Shown in pieces: positions 6,805 through 13,608 of a stretch of DNA of 24,530 nt. Source of the DNA: JBBQAA01 sp038276395. Its GTDB lineage: Bacteria > Actinomycetota > Thermoleophilia > Solirubrobacterales > Solirubrobacteraceae. The number at the start of each line of letters is the position of its first letter. The first letter of the stretch is position 1. The translations under genes were made by a program, and so were the position numbers. The stretch lies in NCBI GenBank assembly GCA_038276395.1, contig JBBQAA010000039.1, positions 1 to 24,530 on the forward strand, in the 5' to 3' direction. The notes under the pieces are model-generated. The model made no database searches. It was not told where the DNA came from and saw nothing but the letters and a program-made list of their open reading frames with translations.

Positions 6805-7674
6805 GTGCCCCGGGTCCTGCTCGAGCTGGGGGTGGCGGGCGCTCTGGCCGGCGCCGGTGCGCTGAAGCTCGCGCGCCCGGCGGTGACCGCCGCCGCGCTC
6901 CCGCGGGGCGGTCTGCTCGCCGCGCGCGCCCTCGGCGCGCTCGAGCTCGCGCTCGCCGCCGCCGTCGTCGCCGGGCTGCGCGCGGGTGCATGGGCGGCGG
7001 CGGGGCTGCTCCTGGCCTTCGCGATCCACCTGCTCGCCGCGCTCGCCACGGGCCGCGCCGGCGCACCATGCGCGTGCTTCGGCGCCGGGTCGCGCATCAC
7101 CCCGCTCGCCGCCACGCGCACGCTCGCGCTCGCCGCGGTGGCGGCCGCCGCCGCGCTGCTCCCCGCCGCATCCCTGACGACCGACGCCTGGCTCGGGCTC
7201 GGACTGGCCCTCGCGCTCCTCGGGATCGCGGGGCTCGCGCTCGCCGTCGCCGCACTCGCCCGGGAGGTCGGCCGCCTGCGCCTGGAGCTCCGGCCCCAGG
7301 GCGCGCTCGAGGTCCCCGAGGAGGGGCCGGAGCTCGGCGCCCCCGCGCCCGAGCTCCGCCTGCGCTTCGGCGCCGACCCCGGCGCGGCGCTGCTGCTGGC
7401 CGTGTTCACCTCGGAGTCGTGCGCGCTGTGCCAGGCGCTCGCTCCTGCCGTCGCCGCCCTCGCCCGCGATCCCCACGTCGCCCTGACCGCCTTCGACGAG
7501 CAGGAGGACGCGGAGCTGTGGCGCGCGCTCAGGATCCCCGGCAGCCCCTACGCCGCGGCGCTGGCCCGCGACGGCGTCGTCCTCGCCAAGGGGACGTGGA
7601 ACACCGCCGCCCAGCTCGAAGGGCTGCTGGCCACGGCCGAGCGCCGGGCCCCGGAGGCCGCGCTTGCCCTCTGA
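6805..7674 (+). CDS. MauE-like membrane protein fused to a thioredoxin-like domain
   Basis: A 289-residue protein of two parts. Residues 1-155 hold about four or five Ala/Leu-rich membrane segments with 'PCACFG' at 88-93 (Cys89, Cys91), the hallmark of the MauE/DoxX-like redox membrane family. After a linker of about 40 residues, residues 190-280 form a thioredoxin-like domain with 'FTSESCALCQALAP' (Cys206, Cys209) and a likely cis-proline Pro248 in 'IPGSPYA'. MauE and MauD are separate proteins in methylamine-utilisation clusters, where they are needed to form disulfides of the light chain; here they seem fused. The soluble domain probably faces the outside. The stop overlaps the next gene by 11 bases, so it should act with the exported Cys-rich protein. 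Domain calls good, partner inferred. Confidence 0.82.
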   Translation: MPRVLLELGVAGALAGAGALKLARPAVTAAALPRGGLLAARALGALELALAAAVVAGLRAGAWAAAGLLLAFAIHLLAALATGRAGAPCACFGAGSRITPLAATRTLALAAVAAAAALLPAASLTTDAWLGLGLALALLGIAGLALAVAALAREVGRLRLELRPQGALEVPEEGPELGAPAPELRLRFGADPGAALLLAVFTSESCALCQALAPAVAALARDPHVALTAFDEQEDAELWRALRIPGSPYAAALARDGVVLAKGTWNTAAQLEGLLATAERRAPEAALAL

Positions 7675-8248
7675 GCCCGCCGGCGCGCGCCTGGCCGACG
7701 CCGCGGCGGCGGCCACGTCGCGCCGCGGCTTCCTCGACCGCCTGGCCCGCGGCCTCATGGCCGTCACGGGCGGCGCCGCGGTCGCCCGGGCGGTCAAGCC
7801 GGGCGAGGCCGAGGCCTTCCACTTCTGCGGGCACATCTACACGACCGCATCCTGTCCGCACCCGACGGGCATCCCCCGGGTCGATCTGCACGGCTACCCG
7901 CTGCGCGCCAAGGACGGCCGCCGGGTCGATGACCTCGGGCGCCTCGTCGACCACCGCGGGCGACCGGTCGACGAGCGCGGGAGGCTCCTGCGCGACCCGG
8001 ACGGCCGCGTCGTGCCCGAGGCGCCGCGCACGCGCATCTGCCTCGACGGCATCCCCCGGCGCTATCACCACCGGACCTACCTCGACGGCACCTGGCACCG
8101 CTGCTGCGGCGGCCACGTGCGGCGGCTGATCGACTGCTGCTCCTACTCGAAGGTGAGGATCAACGGCGACGCCTCGCTCACCGGCTACTGCTACCAGGGC
8201 CGCCGGGTCTTCTGCGTCATGTACTACCAGACGAAGGTCCCGTGCTGA
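7664..8248 (+). CDS. Tat-exported cysteine-rich protein, distantly MauA-like, with Gly-Arg repeats
   Basis: A 194-residue protein starting at a TTG that has GGAGG six bases upstream (7653-7657). 'TSRRGFLDRL' (residues 18-27) is a twin-arginine motif, followed by a hydrophobic stretch to about residue 43, so it is probably exported folded. The mature part has ten cysteines (55, 64, 126, 147, 148, 158, 159, 176, 184, 194), an even number compatible with five disulfides. 'WHRCCGG' (144-150) recalls the CCGG of methylamine dehydrogenase light chain. Only one Trp (144) is present, whereas tryptophan tryptophylquinone needs two, so that cofactor is unlikely. Residues 74-119 form a Gly-Arg repeat with period 7-8. 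The gene is embedded, overlapping, between two redox membrane genes. Export confident; function unknown. Confidence 0.8.
   Translation: MPSEPAGARLADAAAAATSRRGFLDRLARGLMAVTGGAAVARAVKPGEAEAFHFCGHIYTTASCPHPTGIPRVDLHGYPLRAKDGRRVDDLGRLVDHRGRPVDERGRLLRDPDGRVVPEAPRTRICLDGIPRRYHHRTYLDGTWHRCCGGHVRRLIDCCSYSKVRINGDASLTGYCYQGRRVFCVMYYQTKVPC
7883..8020 (+). repeat. Coding repeat: glycine every 7-8 residues in the Cys-rich protein
   Basis: Glycines fall at residues 77, 85, 92, 99, 106 and 114, and from 85 on each is followed by Arg (GR at 85, 92, 99, 106, 114), usually with a Val/Leu two residues later and an Asp nearby (for example GRLVDHRGRPVDERGR). This looks like a series of short beta-hairpin or beta-roll units inserted between the first two cysteines and the C-terminal cysteine cluster. 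Structure is inferred. Confidence 0.7.
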
Positions 8249-9717
8249 TCGCGCTGGCGGCGGCCGCGTTCCTGGCCGGGGTGACCGGCTCGTGGTCGCC
8301 GTGCGGGTTCTCGATGTTGACGACGCTCGCGCCCGGAGGCAACGGTCAGGGCCGGCGCGGCTCGGCGCTCGGGCTCGCGGCCTTCGCCCCGGGCGCGCTC
8401 CTGGGCGGCGTGGCGAGCTTCGCCGGCCTCGCACTGCTCGGGCACGCGGTGAACGCCGGCGGGCACGGCGCGCTCCCGGCCCTGGCCGGGGGACTGGCCC
8501 TCCTCGCCGCGCTCGCCGAGGCGGGGAACGTGCGCGTCCGGCCCCAGGTCCGGCGCCAGGTGCCCGAGCGCTGGCGCTTCGTCATGCCCTTCCCGCTCGC
8601 CACCTTCGCCTACGGCGTACTGCTCGGCCTGGGCTGGACGACCTACGTGCTGACGCTCGCCGTCTGGGTCCTCTTCGCGCTCGCCTTCGCCCTCGGGGAC
8701 CCCGCCCTCGGGCTCGCCGCCGGGCTCGCCTTCGGCCTCGGCCGCGCGCTTCCGATCGTGCTGCTCGCGCCGGTGCTCGACACGCCCGGGGGGCGGCGCA
8801 CGGTCGCGGCGATGGCCGAGCGGCCGGGGATCCTGCGCGGGCTGCGCGCGCTGGACGGCGCGGCGCTCGCCGCCTGCGCGCTCGCCCTCGCGCCGACGGC
8901 CGCGGCGCGCTCGCGGCCCCTCGGCGCCCCCGCCGCGGATCCCTCGACCGGCGCGGGCTACGTCCTCTGGCACGTGGGGGACCGCGGCTCGATCCTCCTG
9001 CACGGCGGGGCTCGCCAGGCGCTTCCCCTCCCGGACGCGGCGATCGGCGGCCACCGCTTCGCGGCCCACGTCGCCCGGAGCACGGTGGTCGTCGCACCGC
9101 TCGGGACGCGAGCTCGCACCTACACCGCCACCGTCCCCGCCGGCGCCGCGCTCGCCGTCTCGGACCGCTGGCTCGCCTGGCGGAGGACCACGCACCGGGG
9201 GGATCGCCTCTACGCGCTGCGCTTCGGCGCGGCGGGTGAGCGCCCACGTCTCGTCGCGGCGAGCGGCGGGCGCACCTCGCTCTCGCGGCCCGCGCTGGCC
9301 GGCGACCGTCTCGTGTTCGCCACGGCCGGCCCGCGGGGCAGCACGGTCGTGCTCGCCGATCTGCGCCGGCGCCGGCGCCGGACCCTCGCGCGCGCCGTGG
9401 AGGCGCAGTACGCCGAGCCGTCGCTGCTCGGCGACCGCCTGCTCGTCGTGCGCACCACCGCCTGCGACCAGGAGCTCGTGCTCGCCCGGGTGGGTGGCCG
9501 CGCGCGGCGGCGGGTGCTCTACCACGCCGGGCCGCTCGGGGCCCGCGACGAGAGCCACGAGCACGGCTACTCGCGACAGGGCTCCGAGCCGACGAAGTGC
9601 CACCCCGAGCGCCCGCGCGCCCGGAGCATCCTGTGGAGCACGGCGCTCGCGCCCCGCGCCGCCTACGTCATCCTCCTCACCGGCGGCCGCGGGCGGCTCC
9701 TCCGCGTGCCGCGATAG
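8242..9717 (+). CDS. MauF/CcdA-like membrane protein fused to a probable beta-propeller domain
   Basis: A 491-residue protein. Residues 1-220 contain about six hydrophobic helices, and the first ends in 'GSWSPCGFSML' (Cys21), the motif of MauF/CcdA/DsbD-type electron carriers. 'FAYGVLLGLGWTTYVLT' in the middle corresponds to the second half of the fold, but the second cysteine expected in classical CcdA is not seen there. Residues 230-491 are soluble and contain repeated strands such as 'RPALAGDRLVFAT' and 'EPSLLGDRLLVVRT', suggesting WD40/TolB-like blades, with two cysteines (in 'TACDQE' and 'TKCHPE'). The GTG start overlaps the preceding stop by seven bases (GTGCTGA), with GAAGG four bases upstream. 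Likely passes reducing or oxidising power to the exported partner. Membrane family fairly sure; propeller inferred from repeats. Confidence 0.78.
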   Translation: MLIALAAAAFLAGVTGSWSPCGFSMLTTLAPGGNGQGRRGSALGLAAFAPGALLGGVASFAGLALLGHAVNAGGHGALPALAGGLALLAALAEAGNVRVRPQVRRQVPERWRFVMPFPLATFAYGVLLGLGWTTYVLTLAVWVLFALAFALGDPALGLAAGLAFGLGRALPIVLLAPVLDTPGGRRTVAAMAERPGILRGLRALDGAALAACALALAPTAAARSRPLGAPAADPSTGAGYVLWHVGDRGSILLHGGARQALPLPDAAIGGHRFAAHVARSTVVVAPLGTRARTYTATVPAGAALAVSDRWLAWRRTTHRGDRLYALRFGAAGERPRLVAASGGRTSLSRPALAGDRLVFATAGPRGSTVVLADLRRRRRRTLARAVEAQYAEPSLLGDRLLVVRTTACDQELVLARVGGRARRRVLYHAGPLGARDESHEHGYSRQGSEPTKCHPERPRARSILWSTALAPRAAYVILLTGGRGRLLRVPR

Positions 9718-9737
9718 CGCGCAGCCCCGGCCGCGAG

Positions 9738-9743
9738 TACCTT
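9738..9743 (+). promoter_or_regulatory. Candidate -10 hexamer (TACCTT) for the glycoside hydrolase
   Basis: TACCTT lies in the 35-base gap after the propeller gene and ends nine bases before the ATG at 9753. It does not use a stop codon of the preceding gene. It favours the ATG over the in-frame GTG at 9747. No -35 was identified. Confidence 0.3.
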
Positions 9744-9752
9744 CCCGTGTCG

Positions 9753-10922
9753 ATGCGCCTACTCCGGGCTCTCATCCGGACGCTCGTCGTCCTCGCGATC
9801 CTCGCCTCCTCGGCGGGCGCCATTCCTGTCGACCCGGAGGGCGCGGTCCCGCCGGCGCGGACCCCGGCGCCGCGCACACCGGACCCCCTCTGTGAGCAGA
9901 GCTACGCGAACGACGCGCCCAGGGGCGGCCCGCGCATCCACTTTGGGGTCGGTCCGCGGCTGGCCGGCGAAACCGGCAGCGGAAACGCCACGCCGCTCGT
10001 GCCGGAGAACGTCCGCCGGCGCGACGCGGCGCTCCGGACCCTGCGGGGGAAGAAGCCCTTCACCGTCCGGCTGAACCGCCTCTTCGAGTCAGACGGCGCC
10101 CGCGGCATCGCCCGCTTCCGCGCCATGGCTCGCCACTACGCGGCGCTCGGGCTGGACGTCGAGCTCCAGGTCCGCTACCACCCGGCCGACTCCGACAACG
10201 GGAACCTGGCCGCGTGGCTCGCCTTCGTGCGGAAGGTCGTCGCCGCCTTCGGGCCGATCCGCCACGTCACCGCGCTCCAGATCACCAACGAGGTGAACCT
10301 CACCTTCTCGAGGAACACGTCGGACGGCTACTACCGCAGGGCGCTGCCGGCGCTCATCCAGGGGGTGATCGCGGCCAAGCGGGCGGCGGCCGAGCGCGGG
10401 TACGACCAGCTCAGGATCGGCTTCAACTTCGCCTGGGGCTTCGGCGGCCACGCCGACGCCGACTTCTGGAACGCGATCGGCCGGGCCGGCCCGGTATTCC
10501 GGCGGAGCCTCGACTGGGTCGGGATGGACTTCTACCCCGGGACCTACACGCCCCCGGCCGCCGCGGTCAGGAGCTACGCCGACGCGTTCCGGGAGGGCCT
10601 GGCCCAGGTGCGCGAGTGCTACATGCCGAAGGGCCGGCTCGGTCGGGGCTTCCCGCTGCGGATCGAGGAGACGGGCTGGCCCACGGGGCCCGGCCGTTCG
10701 GAGGCCACGCAGGCCCGCGTGCTCCGGGCGTTCGTCTCGACCGCCGACGCCTACCGGGGCACCTACCACGTCTCGGACTTCCGCTGGTTCGGCCTGCGCG
10801 ACAACAACTCCGAGGGGCCGGACTTCCAGTCCTACTTCGGGCTGCTCCGCGACGACTACTCGCCGAAGCCGGCCTTCGCGGTCTACCGTTCGCTCGTGGC
10901 GCGCTACGGGGCGTCTCGCTGA
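9753..10922 (+). CDS. Secreted TIM-barrel glycoside hydrolase (clan GH-A-like)
   Basis: A 389-residue protein. An N-terminal signal ('MRLLRALIRTLVVLAILASSAGA') is followed by a Pro-rich linker and a catalytic barrel from about residue 60. 'LQITNEVNLTFS' has the typical acid/base Glu180 after Asn, and 'RIEETGWPTGPG' has the likely nucleophile Glu306, a pairing seen in GH-A clan enzymes such as GH5, GH17 and GH53. Other barrel strands are 'DWVGMDFYPGTY' and 'VSDFRWFGLRDNNS'. The substrate cannot be fixed; a beta-linked polysaccharide is likely. ATG at 9753 gives the best signal peptide; GTG two codons earlier is possible, and the open frame further upstream is not signal-like. Converges on the gamma-glutamyltransferase with 19 bases between, containing the dyad CGCTGATCAGCG across its stop. 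Confidence 0.82.
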   Translation: MRLLRALIRTLVVLAILASSAGAIPVDPEGAVPPARTPAPRTPDPLCEQSYANDAPRGGPRIHFGVGPRLAGETGSGNATPLVPENVRRRDAALRTLRGKKPFTVRLNRLFESDGARGIARFRAMARHYAALGLDVELQVRYHPADSDNGNLAAWLAFVRKVVAAFGPIRHVTALQITNEVNLTFSRNTSDGYYRRALPALIQGVIAAKRAAAERGYDQLRIGFNFAWGFGGHADADFWNAIGRAGPVFRRSLDWVGMDFYPGTYTPPAAAVRSYADAFREGLAQVRECYMPKGRLGRGFPLRIEETGWPTGPGRSEATQARVLRAFVSTADAYRGTYHVSDFRWFGLRDNNSEGPDFQSYFGLLRDDYSPKPAFAVYRSLVARYGASR

Positions 10923-10941
10923 TCAGCGCGCCTGCCGCTCC

Positions 10942-12189
10942 TCACGCTTTCACCACCGCGCCGCCCCGCCGCGGGTCGCCGCCGCCGGAGAGCCGCCCGG
11001 TCGCGGGATCCCGCTCGACGGCCTGCACGCCGCCGAAGAACACGTTCGGCGCGCGGAAGGGCTTGACCGTCCGTCCCGCCGCCGTCAGCGCGGCAACGTC
11101 GATCCCCGGCTCGGCGTAGACGACCCCGGCCTCGTAGTGCGCGCGCGGCGCCTTGACCGCGGGCCCGGCGGCGAGGCCGCCGTCGACGACCCCCACGAGC
11201 GTCTGGAGGATGGCCGAGCGGATGCGATTCGAGCCCGCCGAGCCGAGCGCGAGCTCGATCTCCCCGCCTTCCCGCACGACGGCGGTCGGGGCCATCATCG
11301 AGGGCAGGCGGCGCCCAGGCGGGAAGGCGAAGAAGCCCTGCGGGTTCAGGTCCTCCTCGCCGAGGATGTTGTTCAGGTGCAGGCCCGTGCCGGGAACGAC
11401 GATCCCGGAGCCCTCGCCGTTGGTGCAGGTCACCGCGCACGCCATCCCGCCGGCGTCGATCACCGAGATGTGGGTCGTCGAGCCGAGACGGGAGGCGGCG
11501 AACTCGGCGGCGAAGCCCGGCTCGCCGAGCCCGGCCAGGAACTCGTCCGTGCGTTCGGCCTGGGCCGCCTCCATCGCGTCCACGAGCTCGACCGCGCTGG
11601 GCGGACCGGCGCGGCGGTCGAGCAGCGCGAGGGCGTAGGCGATGAGGATCCCGCCCGCCGAGGGCGGCGGGTTGGTGAGGACCGTCCGCCCGCGGTAGGC
11701 CACGCGCACCGGCTCGCGCTCGACGGGTGCGTAGGCCGCGAGATCCTCCGCGCCGAGGATGCCGCCGCCCGCGGCGACCCACTCCGTCGCCGCCGCGGCG
11801 ATGTCCCCCGTGTAGAACGGCGCCGCGCCCTCGGCGCCGAGCCGCGCGAGGCTCTCGCCGAGCTCGGCGGAGACGAACACGTCCCCCTCGGCGAGCGGCC
11901 GCCCGTCCGGCGCCCAGAGCGCCGCGCACTCGGGTGTCGTGACGAGGATGCCCGCGAGGATCTTGGCGATGTAGGCCTGCGCGGCGTTCAGCGGCACGCC
12001 GCGCCGGGCCAGCTCCGCCGCGGGCGCGGCGAGCTGTGCGAGCGGCACCGTTGCCCACCGCGCCGCGGCGGCCTCAACGCCGGCGGCGACCCCGTAGGTC
12101 CCCACCGCGGCGGCGCCGACGTGGAAGACCTGCCGGGCGTCGTCGAAGGAGACGTCGACGGGGATGAGCGGCGCGGGGGCGGCCGGCGC
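10942..12189 (-). CDS. ggt: Gamma-glutamyltransferase, 5'-truncated at the palindrome centre
   Basis: About 415 C-terminal residues of a gamma-glutamyltransferase, an Ntn-hydrolase that cleaves and transfers gamma-glutamyl groups from glutathione and relatives, normally outside the membrane. Readable homology begins at 'PLIPVDVSFDDARQVFHVG'. 'GSTTHISVIDAGGMACAV' contains the self-cleavage and nucleophile Thr (the first T of TTH, codon at 11478-11476), and 'LGSAGSNRIRSAIL' is the oxyanion-side motif of the small subunit. The missing N-terminus should be about 100 residues with the signal peptide and the glycine-rich 'GGN..DAA' region. The frame runs straight into the C/G homopolymer, so the real start is not in the window; the GTG at 12105 is internal. 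The truncation is inferred to be technical, as both catalytic regions are intact. Confidence 0.87.
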   Translation of the reverse strand, partial: APAAPAPLIPVDVSFDDARQVFHVGAAAVGTYGVAAGVEAAAARWATVPLAQLAAPAAELARRGVPLNAAQAYIAKILAGILVTTPECAALWAPDGRPLAEGDVFVSAELGESLARLGAEGAAPFYTGDIAAAATEWVAAGGGILGAEDLAAYAPVEREPVRVAYRGRTVLTNPPPSAGGILIAYALALLDRRAGPPSAVELVDAMEAAQAERTDEFLAGLGEPGFAAEFAASRLGSTTHISVIDAGGMACAVTCTNGEGSGIVVPGTGLHLNNILGEEDLNPQGFFAFPPGRRLPSMMAPTAVVREGGEIELALGSAGSNRIRSAILQTLVGVVDGGLAAGPAVKAPRAHYEAGVVYAEPGIDVAALTAAGRTVKPFRAPNVFFGGVQAVERDPATGRLSGGGDPRRGGAVVKA

Positions 12190-12190
12190 G

Positions 12191-12214
12191 CCCCCCCCCC
12201 CCCCCCCCCCCCCC
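12191..12214. repeat. 24-base C homopolymer
   Basis: An uninterrupted C run on the + strand at the broken end of the gamma-glutamyltransferase gene. Within its reading frame it would encode eight consecutive glycines. A 24-base pure run is unlike anything else in the window and marks the probable end of genuine sequence. Confidence 0.95.
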
Positions 12215-12316
12215 GCACGTAGCGGGGTAGCCGGGCCGCCCCCGGGGGGGGGCGCCGCGGGGGGGCCCCCCCGCGGCGCCCCCCCCCGGGGGCGGCCCGG
12301 CTACCCCGCTACGTGC
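12215..12316. repeat. Central 102-base perfect dyad (two 51-base half-sites, axis 12265/12266)
   Basis: Reading inward from 12215, the sequence starts as mixed bases (GCACGTAGCGGGGTAGCC) and becomes increasingly G-rich, ending in nine G (12244-12252) and seven G (12259-12265), then mirrors as seven C. It has no spacer, so it could not form a normal hairpin loop without unpaired bases. No A or T occurs between 12230 and 12301. Gradual loss of base diversity toward the axis looks like failing base calls more than a gene. No recognisable site was found. Confidence 0.9.
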
Positions 12317-12340
12317 GGGGGGGGGGGGGGGGGGGGGGGG
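12317..12340. repeat. 24-base G homopolymer (mirror of the C run)
   Basis: An uninterrupted G run directly before the readable coding sequence of the right-arm gamma-glutamyltransferase. The equal length to the C run is a consequence of the exact mirror symmetry; two independently evolving homopolymers would rarely match. Confidence 0.95.
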
Positions 12341-12341
12341 C

Positions 12342-13589
12342 GCGCCGGCCGCCCCCGCGCCGCTCATCCCCGTCGACGTCTCCTTCGACGACGCCCGGCA
12401 GGTCTTCCACGTCGGCGCCGCCGCGGTGGGGACCTACGGGGTCGCCGCCGGCGTTGAGGCCGCCGCGGCGCGGTGGGCAACGGTGCCGCTCGCACAGCTC
12501 GCCGCGCCCGCGGCGGAGCTGGCCCGGCGCGGCGTGCCGCTGAACGCCGCGCAGGCCTACATCGCCAAGATCCTCGCGGGCATCCTCGTCACGACACCCG
12601 AGTGCGCGGCGCTCTGGGCGCCGGACGGGCGGCCGCTCGCCGAGGGGGACGTGTTCGTCTCCGCCGAGCTCGGCGAGAGCCTCGCGCGGCTCGGCGCCGA
12701 GGGCGCGGCGCCGTTCTACACGGGGGACATCGCCGCGGCGGCGACGGAGTGGGTCGCCGCGGGCGGCGGCATCCTCGGCGCGGAGGATCTCGCGGCCTAC
12801 GCACCCGTCGAGCGCGAGCCGGTGCGCGTGGCCTACCGCGGGCGGACGGTCCTCACCAACCCGCCGCCCTCGGCGGGCGGGATCCTCATCGCCTACGCCC
12901 TCGCGCTGCTCGACCGCCGCGCCGGTCCGCCCAGCGCGGTCGAGCTCGTGGACGCGATGGAGGCGGCCCAGGCCGAACGCACGGACGAGTTCCTGGCCGG
13001 GCTCGGCGAGCCGGGCTTCGCCGCCGAGTTCGCCGCCTCCCGTCTCGGCTCGACGACCCACATCTCGGTGATCGACGCCGGCGGGATGGCGTGCGCGGTG
13101 ACCTGCACCAACGGCGAGGGCTCCGGGATCGTCGTTCCCGGCACGGGCCTGCACCTGAACAACATCCTCGGCGAGGAGGACCTGAACCCGCAGGGCTTCT
13201 TCGCCTTCCCGCCTGGGCGCCGCCTGCCCTCGATGATGGCCCCGACCGCCGTCGTGCGGGAAGGCGGGGAGATCGAGCTCGCGCTCGGCTCGGCGGGCTC
13301 GAATCGCATCCGCTCGGCCATCCTCCAGACGCTCGTGGGGGTCGTCGACGGCGGCCTCGCCGCCGGGCCCGCGGTCAAGGCGCCGCGCGCGCACTACGAG
13401 GCCGGGGTCGTCTACGCCGAGCCGGGGATCGACGTTGCCGCGCTGACGGCGGCGGGACGGACGGTCAAGCCCTTCCGCGCGCCGAACGTGTTCTTCGGCG
13501 GCGTGCAGGCCGTCGAGCGGGATCCCGCGACCGGGCGGCTCTCCGGCGGCGGCGACCCGCGGCGGGGCGGCGCGGTGGTGAAAGCGTGA
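12342..13589 (+). CDS. ggt: Gamma-glutamyltransferase, 5'-truncated (right-arm copy)
   Basis: Exact mirror of 10942-12189. The codons from 12342 read Ala/Pro-rich linker then 'PLIPVDVSF', in frame with the G run. The first Thr codon of the catalytic TTH is at 13053. The in-frame GTG at 12426 ('VGTYGVAAG') falls inside a conserved region of the family, so it is not a true start. The TGA ends at 13589, 19 bases before the convergent hydrolase stop. Confidence 0.85.
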   Translation, partial: APAAPAPLIPVDVSFDDARQVFHVGAAAVGTYGVAAGVEAAAARWATVPLAQLAAPAAELARRGVPLNAAQAYIAKILAGILVTTPECAALWAPDGRPLAEGDVFVSAELGESLARLGAEGAAPFYTGDIAAAATEWVAAGGGILGAEDLAAYAPVEREPVRVAYRGRTVLTNPPPSAGGILIAYALALLDRRAGPPSAVELVDAMEAAQAERTDEFLAGLGEPGFAAEFAASRLGSTTHISVIDAGGMACAVTCTNGEGSGIVVPGTGLHLNNILGEEDLNPQGFFAFPPGRRLPSMMAPTAVVREGGEIELALGSAGSNRIRSAILQTLVGVVDGGLAAGPAVKAPRAHYEAGVVYAEPGIDVAALTAAGRTVKPFRAPNVFFGGVQAVERDPATGRLSGGGDPRRGGAVVKA

Positions 13590-13608
13590 GGAGCGGCAGG
13601 CGCGCTGA

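Noticed and set aside
7664..8248. Calling the Cys-rich protein a genuine methylamine dehydrogenase light chain (mauA)
   Set aside because: Only one Trp is present, so the two-Trp cofactor cannot form, and no heavy chain gene is nearby. The CCGG similarity is too short for that name.
9366..9380. GCCGGC tandem repeat as a functional element
   Set aside because: It is a few units long, lies in frame, and simply encodes consecutive arginines in the propeller part in GC-rich DNA.
10917..10928. Perfect 12-base dyad CGCTGATCAGCG between the convergent hydrolase and gamma-glutamyltransferase genes as a terminator
   Set aside because: It has no loop and no T tract, and half lies in the coding end. 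Possible but unsupported.
12215..12316. Rho-independent terminator, replication origin or telomere hairpin at the dyad
   Set aside because: No T tract, no loop, no iterons or AT-rich element, and it interrupts a coding sequence. Gradual G saturation looks technical. A hairpin telomere is kept only as an alternative in the palindrome finding.
12074..12457. Overlapping open frames across the axis giving the same Pro/Gly-rich 97-residue protein from either strand
   Set aside because: This is a trivial result of the mirror symmetry plus homopolymers, which contain no stop codons. No ribosome binding site and no family resemblance.
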